64,000 nt of DNA from Nautilus pompilius (taxonomy: Eukaryota > Mollusca > Cephalopoda > Nautilida > Nautilidae). The translations under genes were made by a program, and so were the position numbers. Location of the stretch: NCBI GenBank assembly GCA_018389105.1, contig JACATO010000308.1:2541001-2605000 (forward strand), read 5' to 3'. The notes beneath the pieces were generated by a model. The model ran no database searches, was not told the origin of the DNA, and saw only the letters and a program-made list of their open reading frames with translations. Shown here one piece after another: positions 1-12,222 of this stretch (position 1 is the first letter of the stretch; each line of letters begins with the position of its first letter).

Positions 1-613
1 ATTTTATGCAGTTTATGGAACTGTTTCTCAGAATTTCAAAGCCAATCATGTGTTTAACCAAAAGTCAATAATACTAAAAGTCTACAAATCATCATTTTAT
101 CCTGCTGAACAAAATATTATCTCTAATTGCAGAATTAAAAAAAAAAAAGATTACTTTGAAATGTATGCCACAAATGTGCTTGACTTTAAAAGAGAGAGAT
201 CAATTCATCTGCTAACCTGGCTGAAAAAGCATATGCTCAATTGGATACAACAAACAGGGATTGAGATGTAAACACTATTTCTGATCACTAGTTTGAGGTT
301 TTTTCTTGCATTTTTTTATTAATTCTGCACTTTTTGCCATTTCAACATTCAGATAATAGAAAAATAAGAAAAAATGTATTGTTAACTTTACAAAACACTA
401 TTTTTCATCGTACTATGTATTCTTTCAATTCCTTTGAATTTGCCAACAAAACCATGTTTCTTCATGAATATTCCACCTGTCATGAACTTTGTCCTGTTTG
501 TCAAACTGGATTTTAAAAAAAAATTTCTTTTCTATATATGTAAATAAAACCGACAACAGAAAGTATGCATGTGAAATTTTGTCTTAATTATCACAAATTA
601 CCTTTTTCCTTAG
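1..613 (+). other. ULK4 intron (upstream part)
   Basis: AT-rich sequence before the first visible ULK4 exon. The acceptor is the pyrimidine tract ending in TAG at 611-613. Short open frames here show no family resemblance, and I see no further exon. Confidence 0.6.
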
Positions 614-3600
614 AGGAAGTGCTAGCATCTCTGGAACCTGTGATGGGAAGGCAGCATCCTTCTAGTGCCCACATCAAGCAACTACGGTCAACGCTTCCTC
701 TTGTGGCCATTTTTCAGCATTTGATTACTAGTACAGTAAGTATGAGCGCAAAATCTAAGCTTGAAAAATCATGTAATAAAAAAAAAATTTGTGTTTTCAT
801 ATGAAAGGCTAGGATTTTAACATCTGGATTTATACTTATAATTGTAATTTTTTTTTTTAATAATAGATATTCCGTCCCAGAGTTATAACAGAAAAGTTTA
901 TGAAAGACTTGGGAATGTTGATGGTTCATGTGAAAAATATTGAAATAAGGGAAACCAATATAGAAACTGCCATTGGTAAGTTTCTTATGACAAAGCTGAT
1001 AAATTATTGAAAATTCAAACTTTTATGATTAAAAAAAAAGTTAAAAATATGCTTTAAGCATTTAAATTATTACCTGCTAACCATATAATATATTTTCTTA
1101 TTCTAAAGATTCTTAACTGTTGAAATGCTAAAAAAATATAGTGGACCTGTGAGCTACATGCACACACACACACACATTATCTTAATCCAAAATAATTTTA
1201 TTCCATTTTGTGATGTTAATTTATATTTAACTTCATTTGAAACAGCATAGAAGACAATTTTAGAATGCAAAACATTAGTTTTTTTTTAAATTTTTGGTTT
1301 ATTCATATCTATTGTTGGTACAAGAAAACTAAAGAAGCTAAACTTTAGATATCAGCATGTAGCTAAATCCTTATATATCCACATACTGTATGTATGTCAA
1401 TGCTGTGACCTAAGGATATATACTCAGATAATATTTATAATGCTTAGAAATTTTTCTAAAACATAGCTGATATATATTTTTAAAAGTTCTGTATTACTAA
1501 AGTTATAACAAAATACAAAGTAATATATGAAGTCCTTTAATGGCTTATGATTGCTAGTTGATGAACTTGTGCATGTTCACAGACTATGTATTAGCTAATT
1601 TTCTCTTTTTGATTTTTTTTTTCCATTGTCATTTTGGAGGCAAATCAGGGTAACCATTTTCTGTTTTCACTTTTGTACTGTCAATAAGACCAAATGAAAT
1701 TAATGTATAGTTTCTCAATTGCTTTTTCAACAAGACTCAACTTTATGCTGTTGTTCTTTGTTACATGGTGTGATACTTTATACTACTGTGTACCTACCAT
1801 TGGCAAAAACATTTCCACTGATAGCTTAAGGTATATAAGAAAACTTAAGTCACATTCATCAAACTTAATGGAAGCCCTTCCATTGTTTTACACCTGTATC
1901 ATCACTCTTTATAATTTGGTTTCAATGCTAAATGCATATGAGTAATTTCACAATAATCAACTCCATTATAAATTTGAATATGATTTGCATTCCAAAAAAA
2001 TTTAAAAGTTATGAAAGATCCCAGCATTCCTTTCTTTTATCAGTACATTAAAATATTTAAAATTTGAAGATTATTTTGTGCTTTCTTGTTTAATATATTT
2101 ATTCAGAATCAAAATTAGCAATTAACTTGGATACTATTTCTGTGGCATAGAACCATAGGTGGATAATATTGTAAATAGCAAAATTGTTTTTTTTTTGTTA
2201 AGCTTTATTAACTTGAACCTGCTTAACAATAATAACCTAACTTTTAACTTAAAAATCCCAAATTATCTTGTGTGGTTATACTCCAGTCTCTACACTGGAG
2301 ATAATCTCTTGACTCAACATTGAAGACAAATGTGGTGAGGAAGCATAGTGCCGCAATTATCCACAAAAGCATTGCATGTCCTATACCATGAGGGGCGGAT
2401 GCTCTCAATTTCAGCAAAGAAATCTGTAGAAGAACTCTTCACTTTTGGGAGGAAACCCAAGCAGCAGCTGGCTGGTGAGGAAGAGTGAGGTAAACTAAAC
2501 CAAGCTGACCTTAACCAGGAATCAATCTCAAATCCTTTGTCCCATTGTCCACTTTCTCAACAATAAGCCATGTTGGTGAGGAGGCACATGTGAAGTTATT
2601 AAAACTAGAAACTGTAAGCTTTAAATCAGCAGATAATTCTGTAATCTATAACTATTTGTCCAAGGTGAGTATGATTTTTATTTCTTGTTAATTGCATAAA
2701 CTATTGTTCTAAGAAAGAAAAATAAATTATTCTGCATGTAAACTCAACAAACTTTTTTGTTATCACAGCAACCAGAGAAATTCCAGGCAATAATGTTTTG
2801 TTTATTTATACTCATATTTACCAGTAGGAAAACTATTGTCATAGCTATATTTAACTTTTGGTTATTTTTTTTTTTTACTTTGGAATGTTTTATATGATTA
2901 ATTAATTAAATATTGTCATGCGTTTTTAAACTCCATTGAGGTAAGAGTATAAAGAGCATGGCATCATTTCCTGCCTGTACATGTTTGAAAATTATCAAGA
3001 GTTTAGGTTTACTGTAATTTCCTAGCTTAACGGCATATGTAAGTTATTAACAGAAATGCTGTCTTACCCCCCCTTTTTTAAAATTTATGGAGTAAGTTTA
3101 TTAACAAATTTTGTGTTCCTTTAAACTACTATCCAATGTTGTGAAATTAATTACCAAATGGCAGAGAATAATTCAAAATATATTTAGAGTTTTTCATGAA
3201 CATTTAACTTTTGGTCAAAGACAAATCAAGCAAGGTTTTCTGAATTAGAGCAATTGTACATTTTACTCAAAAGATCTTAATATAAAAGAAATTACTCTTT
3301 TTTTCAAGAATGACTTTTAAAATTTTATGTTTAGAGAGAGCACAATATCTAGCTTTTTTTTTTCTTTGAAGCTAGAGGTAGGAGTCATTGTTATCTCACA
3401 CCATATTTGAACTGTACTGTTAGACATTTAAATCACTGAAAAACTAGATGTACAAATTATGGTATTGAGAAATTTACTAAAAAATCAAAAATTAATTTTA
3501 CATGATTTACAGACATTTGATAATCTCTCATATTCTGTCATTTAATTTTTTTCCTTTCTCAAAGACCACAAATTCTATTCTGCTTAAGTTTTCTTTTTCA

Positions 3601-6600
3601 ACAATAAAATCACTTTTGTTGTTGCATGTTTTATTTCTTATTTTAATGTTTTATAAAGGTGAAAGTTCAAAAGTGAATATTTCTTCTCATTTGAGCAGTA
3701 AATGTATTACCAATCTGTTGTTGAATTTTTGCATTCCATATTTTGTTTCTTGCTAATTATTGATATATGTATACTATATGTATGTTTGTTGTAAAATCTT
3801 GTCTGCAAAAATTTTTAAAAAAGAAAAGATAGAAAAATAAAAAATGTATTTAAATAAAAATAACACAGAATTCCTAAGTTTTAACTATTCTGCATGCATT
3901 ATAAATGTATACACCATAACATCATACCAACCATATATTTTAGATTTAGTGCGCTGCTCTCAAATCATCACCACTCGTCATGGTGTACGTAGTTTCCCTT
4001 GTGATCAAAATAAATAAAATTAACTGATAAGTACATCCTACCTGATTGTAGCTTTGATAGTTTTTTTTATTTTGAATATTAATTTCTAAACCTAAAAGGT
4101 TTTCAAAAAAGAAATTAGTTGCACAATTGCAGGAATATATTTACTTGATAATACTCTGGCTGGAATAAAGAGAAATATTTAACTTTTTAATATACATTCC
4201 AATAGTAATGGTAATAAGTAAATTAGTATATTAAAAGAATATTTTAATGAAAGGGCCCGTCATAAAAAAAAAAAGTTGTAAAATATTTTGCCAATGACTG
4301 ATTGACATTTGGCCTGTTGAAATGTTTCAGGACCTACAGGCTCAGCAGAATTCATCTCGTCTGTCATCGGAACTGTAGAATCTGTTACTCAGCATCCACA
4401 GCTACTTTTGGAGCATCAGATGGTTGTCATGCAGACAATTTTTCCTACTTTAGCAGAACTCACAGCGAACCAAAATGGTAAGGGAGAGAGAGAGAGTGTG
4501 TGGGGAGTGGGGGTAACTGAGAAATACTAGTAGTATTGGCTCAAAGTACCAGGGGGAAATGTAACTCACCACCTATGTGTATGTACACTATCTTGGCAGT
4601 TCACGTGTTACTATAAACATTTTAACTTTTATTTTTTTAAAGCTGATACCAGAGCCTCATCCCTGTGGCTTGTCGCTGAGATTTCCTCCATTTACTTAAG
4701 TCAGGAACAGTGCAACTTGGAAGAACAGCATCTGGTGTCAAAGTCCATCTGTGATGTCATTGACAGACTGATTCTACCACAGTAAGTAAAACTCGCAGCC
4801 TTTTGTGGCTCAATGTTTCTGAAACCTTGAATGTTGAGATGAATGAACACAGCCCTGACTGCAGCAGATTTTGCATAATACTTCATTTAATTGACCTTTG
4901 GTTTGTTTTTTGAATGTCTACCATACTGTCCATGAGCTAAATGATGACAGTTTTTTCCACACATTTCCTTTTTTAACCACAGAACTACACATTTTAGCAC
5001 ACAAAAAAATTCAACTCTTTGCTTTTTCTTTTTTCTTTAATTAGTTGATACATGGGGTGGGGTAACACTTCAGTATGTTAAACTTTGAATTTTCTTTAGG
5101 TGTATAAATGGGTATGAGAAGAGAAAATAAATGTTTTGAAATCAGTGATTTACCTTGTACCAAAAAAAAACTAAAATCTACTACTATCAGTAAGAATTAA
5201 AGCTGCAATGTACGAGGTGTAGTCAAAAAGTATCTGACCTTGAATTTGTTTGAACAAAATAATAATGCGTGAGCAAAATCCGCATGGGTATTAGGTGGCT
5301 GCGTCCTTCCTGAGCATGCACAAAAATTTTCGTGCCTGTAGGTGGCGCCAGTCGCCCACAGTGACATGTTGAGTACAGACGTGAAGAGTGTGCTGTGCGA
5401 TTTTTCTTTTTGAGTCAAAATGACCGAGCGCATTGAGCAAAGATACTGTATCAAATTCTGCCAAAAACTTGGTGATATGCAAGCCCAGACTATCGAGAAG
5501 ATTCAGAAGGCCTTTGGAGATGATGCTATGGGAAAAACACAAATAAAGGAGTGGTACAACCGGTTCAAAGATGGCCGCACCTCAGTGGACAGTGAGCCAC
5601 GTTGTGGCAGACCATCGACTAGCAGAAACGACGAAATGATTGCAAAGGTTCGAGGAATAGTCTATGAAGACTGTCGTGTGACTATTGAGGAGATTGTTGC
5701 CGAAGTTGGAATCAGCCATGGGTCAGTTCAGTCAATTATAACAGAAGATTTGTGCATGAGGAGGGTGTCGGCCAAATTCGTACCAAAGTTGCTGTCTGAC
5801 CAGCAGAAAGAAAACAGAAAGGAAATCTCCCAGGACATGCTGGAGTGTGCTAGCCAAGATCAAAACTTATGAACACTATCATCACTGGCGATGAGACATG
5901 GGTGTACGGCTATGACCCTGAAACAAAATTGCAATCATCCCAATGGAAGCATCCATCCTCACCAAGACCAAAGAAAGCAAGACATGTGCGCAGCAATGTC
6001 AAACTGATGATGACCTGTTTTTTTTACTACAGAGGTATTGTGCACCATGAATATGCACCACAAGGTCAGACAATTAACAAATAATACTACCTGGGGGTTC
6101 TTTGTCACCTTCGTGAAGCTGTGCGGCGAAAACAACCCGACCTGTGGGCAGCAAAGAACTGGCAACTCCACCATGACAACGCACCCACTCATTCCGCCCA
6201 CATCATCCAAGCATAACACACCACTTGTTCGTCAGGCTTCCTACTCCCCAGACTTGGCTCCGTGTGACTTTTGGCTATTCCCAAAGCTCAAAAAAACACT
6301 CAAAGGGAGAAGATTTGAGTCAACAAAGGACATTAAGCAAAATTCGACAGCACAGCTCTACAGCATCCCAAAAAGTGATTTCCAGAAATGTTTCCAGCAG
6401 TGGCAGGAACGCTGTCAGAAGTGTAGACTCCCAAGGTGAATACTTTGAAGGACACTAAATCAAAATGGTGAGTTTTTTAATATTACTTGTTTTTTTTGGC
6501 CAAAGGTCGGATACTTTTTGACTACATCTCGTATATAAAAATAGTGAGACAAGTGAAACATTATAACTAGTTAAAAAGAAAAGAAATCTCTCTCCAACTT

Positions 6601-9600
6601 GCATATCTTGTATGCCTATATTATAGGTTTGACTGTTTTTGTTTTGTTTTTCATTTAATAGCTTTCTGAAAATACATGTATTTTTCTGAGTTTTTAGCCT
6701 GCACCTTTTGTTTCATGGTTTGTATTTGATATTCTTTCAAAGTAGTTAGACACAGACAAGTCACTTGGCTCTCAATCTGTTTATACTAAGTTTTCACAGG
6801 TGTGCCACAAACATTAGAATATGTAACATGTCTGTTAGTCCCCTGAGAGAGAGACCAGCCAGCAACCCATGATCATAAAAGCTGATTTCTGTGTTGCAGG
6901 TGTGAACAGATTCTTTTTGACCAGGATCCACTGCCAAGCTATGGACTAAAGTTGCTGCTGGTCATACTGGAGCAGACTCCATCTTTTATCAGGCAGCTTG
7001 AGAAGCTGGCTCTATTACCTGTAATCTTCCAAGTGTTGATGGAAAGTTGGATTTTTTTCCTTTGCCTCTTAAAATTATGGGGATATGTTTATAATAAACC
7101 CTAGAATTTAACAGGCTTTTAAAATAAATTAAATGAGATTATCCTTATACTTTGCACCACCAACTTTTACTATGCTGAGTTTTTCATCTCAAATGAATTT
7201 TTGTTGAAATTGAAAACTTGTTCATTTCATGAATGCTTTTATTTATTTGTTATAAGTATGAAAGTTTCTGTAGTTTAGCTTCAACTACTACCACCTCATA
7301 CATATAGTTTTTATCTTATTTAAAATCTTTGTTTTCAAACAAGAATACTTTGCATTATAAAACAGAAATCTCTTCAAGATTATGATTCTGTTTGAGTATT
7401 GAATTTTCATCTATATATTTTAGCATTCTGTTTTTTTGTTTCTTCAGGATCATCAGAACAAACCACTGAGTAGTGCTGTACAGAGCATAGTAGACATTCT
7501 GACCTGCATCGTCGGACAGAAGGATACCAACATGAAAGAACTCTATGAACTAGGTAAGCACCTACACACATTTGAGTGACAATAGTGCTAAATAAAATTG
7601 ATTCTCTTTTGTGATATTACTAACACAAACTCTTCAGTTCAAATACCAGAGAAGCTTCAATGTTCCCCCCAGTAATCTAATATAAATGTGTGTGTGTTAA
7701 ATTTGCTAATGTATAGATGTTATAATAGTGATCCTGTTCTCACTGAAACTGTTAAGAGGGATAACTTATCTTTTTTATCTTTAAAAACAAACAGAATATT
7801 ATTTAGTTTCATGTAATTATTAGATTTGATATATAAGACATTGGGCTATTTATAATTTTTAAAAAAATTTAAACTTGTTTTATTAGCTAATTTGATTATT
7901 TTAAATTTTATTTTATACATTAGAAATTATTTTCTTTGAACTAATTAATGATTAATTGGCAATGTCATTTTGCTGATTAATCGATTGGCTGTTTATTGGT
8001 CTTCATAATAGCAAATGGAAAACTTTTACGTTTTTAGTCAGAAAGAACTGAAACATTGCTCTTCTTTCTGTGTTTTCCATATTACAGTTTTGTCAATAAA
8101 TCAGTTTATCCAGATCAACACTAAATCCCATAGGCATTCATTTAATCACTTAGCATATATATATATATATATGCATTTTAATGCAATCTAGGGGCCATCC
8201 TTACAGTTCCTTCCCCCTAATCCAAGATTGTTGCCCCTGCACATAACTAGGTGAAGGCCAAAACAAAACATTATATGTATTGGCCTAAAAATACGATTCA
8301 AAATTCAACACATTTATGAAACTTCTATTAGCTGTTAAAAATATAATGAAAATATCTTACTTGAAATAAGAAACTTAGATTTTTATGTTAAACTAATCAA
8401 CATAGCCATTTCCAAATTCAGATTAGTACCAAACTATGTGAAAGCCAAAGTATTGAAAATAATACTGATCTGCAAACAATGAAAGTCTGTAAAAAGCGTA
8501 AGTATTTAAAGTCAAAACTCATAAATTATAATGAAAAAACAAACTTTTCACCACTTTCTGGACTGGGGCAGTTTTTTTGTTGGCTTCTATTCACCAGTGC
8601 TGAAAATCCATTCACTGTCTATAGTTGTACATAAATTACTTAATTAACAATTCCTGATCAATCAACACAGATAATATTACTAACAATGAATAATTAGGCA
8701 AGAAACAGTGAAAAGGCTGTCTATATCATGAGAGTCAGTCTTGAATGTAATGCTGGTTGCTTAGATTGGAATATTCAAAATGCATATTTCAAAGTTTTTA
8801 GATTTATTTTTGTAAAAAAAATTGCTGATGTATTTCCACAAACTGCAAGAGAATATATATTATAATAATAATGCAGCAGAATACAGGCAATTATCATCTT
8901 TGATTTCAACTATCTTTTAAATAATTTTCAGTCTGTGCATTTATATCTTTTGGTTTTTCTTCTTCTTCCATCATAACAATATAGTGGCAGAATGTTGCAA
9001 TATATTGTTCTCAGTTTACATGAACTGAACATTTATTTAGCGTTTTTTTACTCTTTAATTTATACAAGTTGGACACCTGTCTGTTGAAAAGGCTGCTTCT
9101 GATGATACTCTGTGTACAGATGTAATTTTTGGCTTCCTCCTGGGAAGCCAAAGATTTATGAATTTTAATCTTCTGATTAATCAGTAATCAGCCATTTTGA
9201 TATTTGGCACATTCCTAGTAAAATACTCAGTAATTTATCTTTTATTTCAGCTTAATTTTAAAATTTTACAAATTTTTTTTAATACTTGCATGTGTGATGA
9301 AACTGCTGCTAATCTGGAGACTATGTAGGATTACTTTATTTTTTTGATGAAGGGATTACAAATCAAATTAAATATTAGTAAATAGGCTAATTTGGTGAGG
9401 CTGTTGACTAATTACAGTCTCGCCATAATATTACTTTTAGGGCTGATGGATCATCTGCTAGGGCTGTTGACTGATGTGGGCTATATCTGCTTTGAACGGG
9501 AAGTAACCGGACACCACAAAGTGGCAGGAGACATGCTGGTGTCTTTGCTGAACACATTGCATGGAGTACTGAAATATGTTTCTGATGTAGTCAGGAAGGC

Positions 9601-12222
9601 TCTTCAGGTAAAATCTAAAAGTTAAATTATTTAGTACAGCTTGGTATTACTTATTAGCTTAAGGAAAAAACTGCAAATTACCATGGACTAAAATCTGTAA
9701 TTATCACTGATTCTGATTTTAGATATTTTAATATTGAATCACAAGAAAATAATTCTAATTATGTTGCACAGTGTTGTCAGAAACTTTCTAAATCCAAACT
9801 ACAAATGCTTAAATAAATTATATTGTACCTGCAGTGGATATGAAGCCATCAACAATGTGAGAGTCTGATCAAGTCTTTTACTGAATTTGACATATAAACT
9901 ATAAGATCAATAAAATATGGCCCTGTTTTGCATATTCTGTATCCAGTTTAAAAGTGGCAGAAAAAGATTATCAAAGAGAGGAAAAAGGTTGAACTACTGC
10001 TCAGTATCATGAGATGGATGTACCGGGGAGTCATCACTTTGAACTTCAGAAATTAATGTTGCCATTCTCTCTGCTTGCAAACTGTGAACTTTTGTATTTT
10101 ACCCTACAGAATCCTCCAGAGGTAATGGAAAGGAACTGTAGGTAAGCCATTGAGTTGACAAAACCCAGTGATACCTAAAGTAGAGCATACTCCTCTTGTG
10201 CCCTAATGCTTTTAAAGAACAGTTAGTAAATGTTTAGTTTAAAAAATCTGTCATTTTTGTAATGTTTAAATGGAATTATAGGTGAGGAAGCTTGGAAATG
10301 ATTCTGCAGCAGCTAGCAGAGAGGCTGAAGAGGCAGAGCAGCTGCTGCTCACAAATAAGCCAGTAACAGATATCACTTCACTGCTCACTCAACTGGTAAG
10401 ATGCATACTTTGACCCATTTTCTGGGAGGGGCAGGGGTATATGGTCAATCTGAACTGTTTATTTTATAGCTGTTATGAATTATTTAACTATTTGAAGAAA
10501 AAAAAATTTCACCACCACAAAGGCAAGTTTTGTAAATTCTACCCATTTGATTTCTGTTCCATGAACTTAAGAAAGTGAGTAAGACCTTGATAACATAGTC
10601 TATGAAAGAGCAACTGAGATGTTTCTATTACAGCTGTGCTATAATGACAGTGATGTACAAGAGTGGAGCACCAAATGTCTGTCCCTGGTTATCCAGTTGT
10701 TTGGTGGTGAGCACAAAGAAGCTTTGTCACAGGAAAATATGGTAGGTGATAGCATAAAAATGTTATAGTATATTTACTCAGTGTACAAGAATACACATTC
10801 AAAATTAGTCATCAAAAACCTGTATGACATTAAACTCAAGACTGTTAGAAAAAATGTATTATTGTTATTAGTTTAGTAAATTCTAGTTTTTTTTGTTTCC
10901 AGTTATCTCTGGACTTAAGATTTTAAAATTCTTTCTGCATAATCTTCATTGTTTCATGACAATAGCCATTGTTTCCAATTTTTGTTTTGTGGTTTTCCAG
11001 TCTATCTACTATAAAACACCATCTATTTTTTTTATATTTTTATTATCTTTTTCATGTACAAATGCTCCTCCAATAAACATGGAAAGAGCCAGAGTACACA
11101 TGGTTAATATTAATGAAAAATTAGTGGCATACTGCAAAAAATGAATTTTTACATTGCTGGAAAATATTTGAATTTTGCCTCATATTATATTTCTCAGAAT
11201 TTCTACAGCAAAGCATTGCAGTCCGCTGATAACAAGACACAGAAGGCACTCCTCAGAGTGATTAAGAGACTGGTAAGTCCAAAGTTATACCATGCCTAGA
11301 AAAATTGTATCTGCATTAATTAGGTCCACAGCCCATGCAAACAGACATGGATAATTTCAATATTCAAACTTCCTAAAACTAAAAGATATTTGAATGTAAA
11401 AAATTTAAACAAAACAAATGTGAACCATAAATGAGAGTTTGGCAGCTCTTTTGCTTTTTACTTTAATCAACATGCTGTTAAGTTTTTATTGCATACATAT
11501 ATCCAGTTCTTTTCTGGCAGTGTCATAGCAATAGCAGATTAATCTACTATGGGGCATTCAAATGAAAACTCAGCCAAAATAGCATTTCCATTTGGATGTC
11601 CTTAGTATTTTGGGTGTACAATAACAATAGAGAATTTCTTCCATCACACTGGTTCTCCAGTTGGACAATGACTATCAAAAGCTGTTGCTGTTGCTACAAT
11701 TTATTGTATTTTCATGACTATGTGAAGTTTGGAAGAATGGTAATTATAGTGTATTGAAATTGTAGTCCTATCTATATTTTGGCTGAGATTAAGAAAGAAA
11801 GAAAACATCCTGCAGTAGCAAAATGTATCAGTAGTGGTTTCAGTAAGAAGTGCATAATTTAAAAAATTTACCTTTGACTTTGCTAAATACAGGCCCCCCT
11901 TTTTTGATTATAGGTGAGTTCAGATAAAGTTCATGCTGACTCCTTCAGGCAGAATGGCGAAGTACTGACTATCACCATCAGATCATTAAGTCAGACAGCC
12001 AGGTATGCACAGCATTTAGTTGTGATTAGGATTGCTAGATAACCAGCTGTTGTTTGCTCCTTTTAAGAAAAATGAGAGGTGATCTTTTGTTTTAAATTCA
12101 AAAATCAATAACTTTCTTGTTTATTTTTAATAGTCTATTTTTTAAATTTCAGTTCTAAGGCTGATGTTGGATTATCATCTCTTGCCACTGAAATTCTGAA
12201 GATGAGAGAGAACAAGGGATAA
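614..12222 (+). CDS. ULK4: ULK4, 3' part: C-terminal HEAT/armadillo-type region (12 exons)
   Basis: Exons: 614-735, 867-975, 4331-4477, 4643-4781, 6900-7041, 7448-7553, 9441-9607, 10282-10395, 10634-10741, 11198-11272, 11914-12002, 12153-12222 (TAA). Phases agree throughout and give 462 codons including the stop. The protein is alpha-helical, without catalytic motifs. It matches my memory of the vertebrate ULK4 C-terminus, for example FDQDPLPSYGLKLL, LPVIFQVLMDHQ, KDTNMKELYELGL and CLSLVIQLFGGE. ULK4 is a pseudokinase linked to cilia and microtubule biology; the kinase-like N-terminus lies upstream of the window. Junctions are GT-AG except the one after 7041, where the conserved reading frame runs straight into GAAAGT. 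A mariner lies in the intron after 4781. Family assignment is firm; exact splice sites are inferred from frame and homology. Confidence 0.88.
976..4330 (+). other. ULK4 intron, 3.36 kb
   Basis: Donor GTAAG at 976, acceptor TTTCAG ending at 4330, phase 1. It holds a short CA repeat near 1162, one SINE copy (about 2321-2590) and otherwise AT-rich sequence without recognisable coding. Confidence 0.7.
2321..2590 (-). repeat. tRNA-derived SINE, copy A
   Basis: This stretch is clearly richer in GC than its surroundings. It aligns by eye with 62525-62795: both carry GGTGA(G/A)G(A/G)AGC(A/G)TAGTGC near the left end, GCTCTCAA in the middle and GGGA(G/A)GAAACC further right. The right part, CCTTAACCAGGAATCAA, matches CCTAACCAGGATTCAAA of the copy at 27690-28035, where a pol III B-box-like word is readable on the minus strand. 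Ends are approximate. Confidence 0.6.
5213..6531 (+). mobile_element. mariner element with TIRs and TA target duplication
   Basis: The termini are inverted repeats of about 29 bp: CGAGGTGTAGTCAAAAAGTA at the left and the near-perfect reverse complement at the right, differing at two positions. TA dinucleotides flank both ends (5211-5212 and 6532-6533). At about 1.32 kb the length is normal for mariner. It sits in the ULK4 intron between the exons ending 4781 and starting 6900, in the gene's orientation. The good TIRs but broken transposase suggest a moderately old copy. Confidence 0.93.
5420..6458 (+). pseudogene. mariner transposase, broken
   Basis: The protein starts [19 protein letters not shown]. 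It contains the mariner helix-turn-helix region ([21 protein letters not shown]), the first catalytic Asp in TGDETWVYGYDPET, the second in WQLHHDNAPTHS, and the tail SPDLAPCDFWLFPKLK and GEYFEGH. This is the DD34D arrangement. The frame is lost near 5865, just before TGDETW. An in-frame TAA at about 6082 replaces a Glu codon in NKEYYL. A further frame change follows the HDNAPTHSAHIIQ block. It cannot encode a full transposase as it stands. Confidence 0.9.
7042..7047 (+). other. Probable GA-AG splice donor (GAAAGT) in ULK4
   Basis: The conserved residues LPVIFQVLM end exactly at 7041 and DHQNKP resumes at 7448 in phase 0, matching human PLIFEVILEHQ without a gap. The intron would start GAAAGT, one base from the ideal GTAAGT. 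The only GT alternatives in phase, 7021 (GTAATC) and 7033 (GTGTTG), would remove seven or three conserved residues. Confidence 0.55.
7554..9440 (+). other. ULK4 intron, 1.9 kb
   Basis: AT-rich intron containing an AT dinucleotide run at about 8155-8172. No recognisable element or exon was seen. Confidence 0.6.
11546..11800. repeat. Decayed MITE-like sequence related to the hairpin at 25944
   Basis: At 11549 the word TTCAAATGAAAACTCAGCC followed by AAAATAGCATTT closely resembles the left arm and spacer of the hairpin at 25944-26008. A shorter inverted counterpart, TATTTTGGCTGAGA, occurs near 11776-11789. This looks like an old element with imperfect ends, lying in the ULK4 intron between 11272 and 11914. 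Confidence 0.35.
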
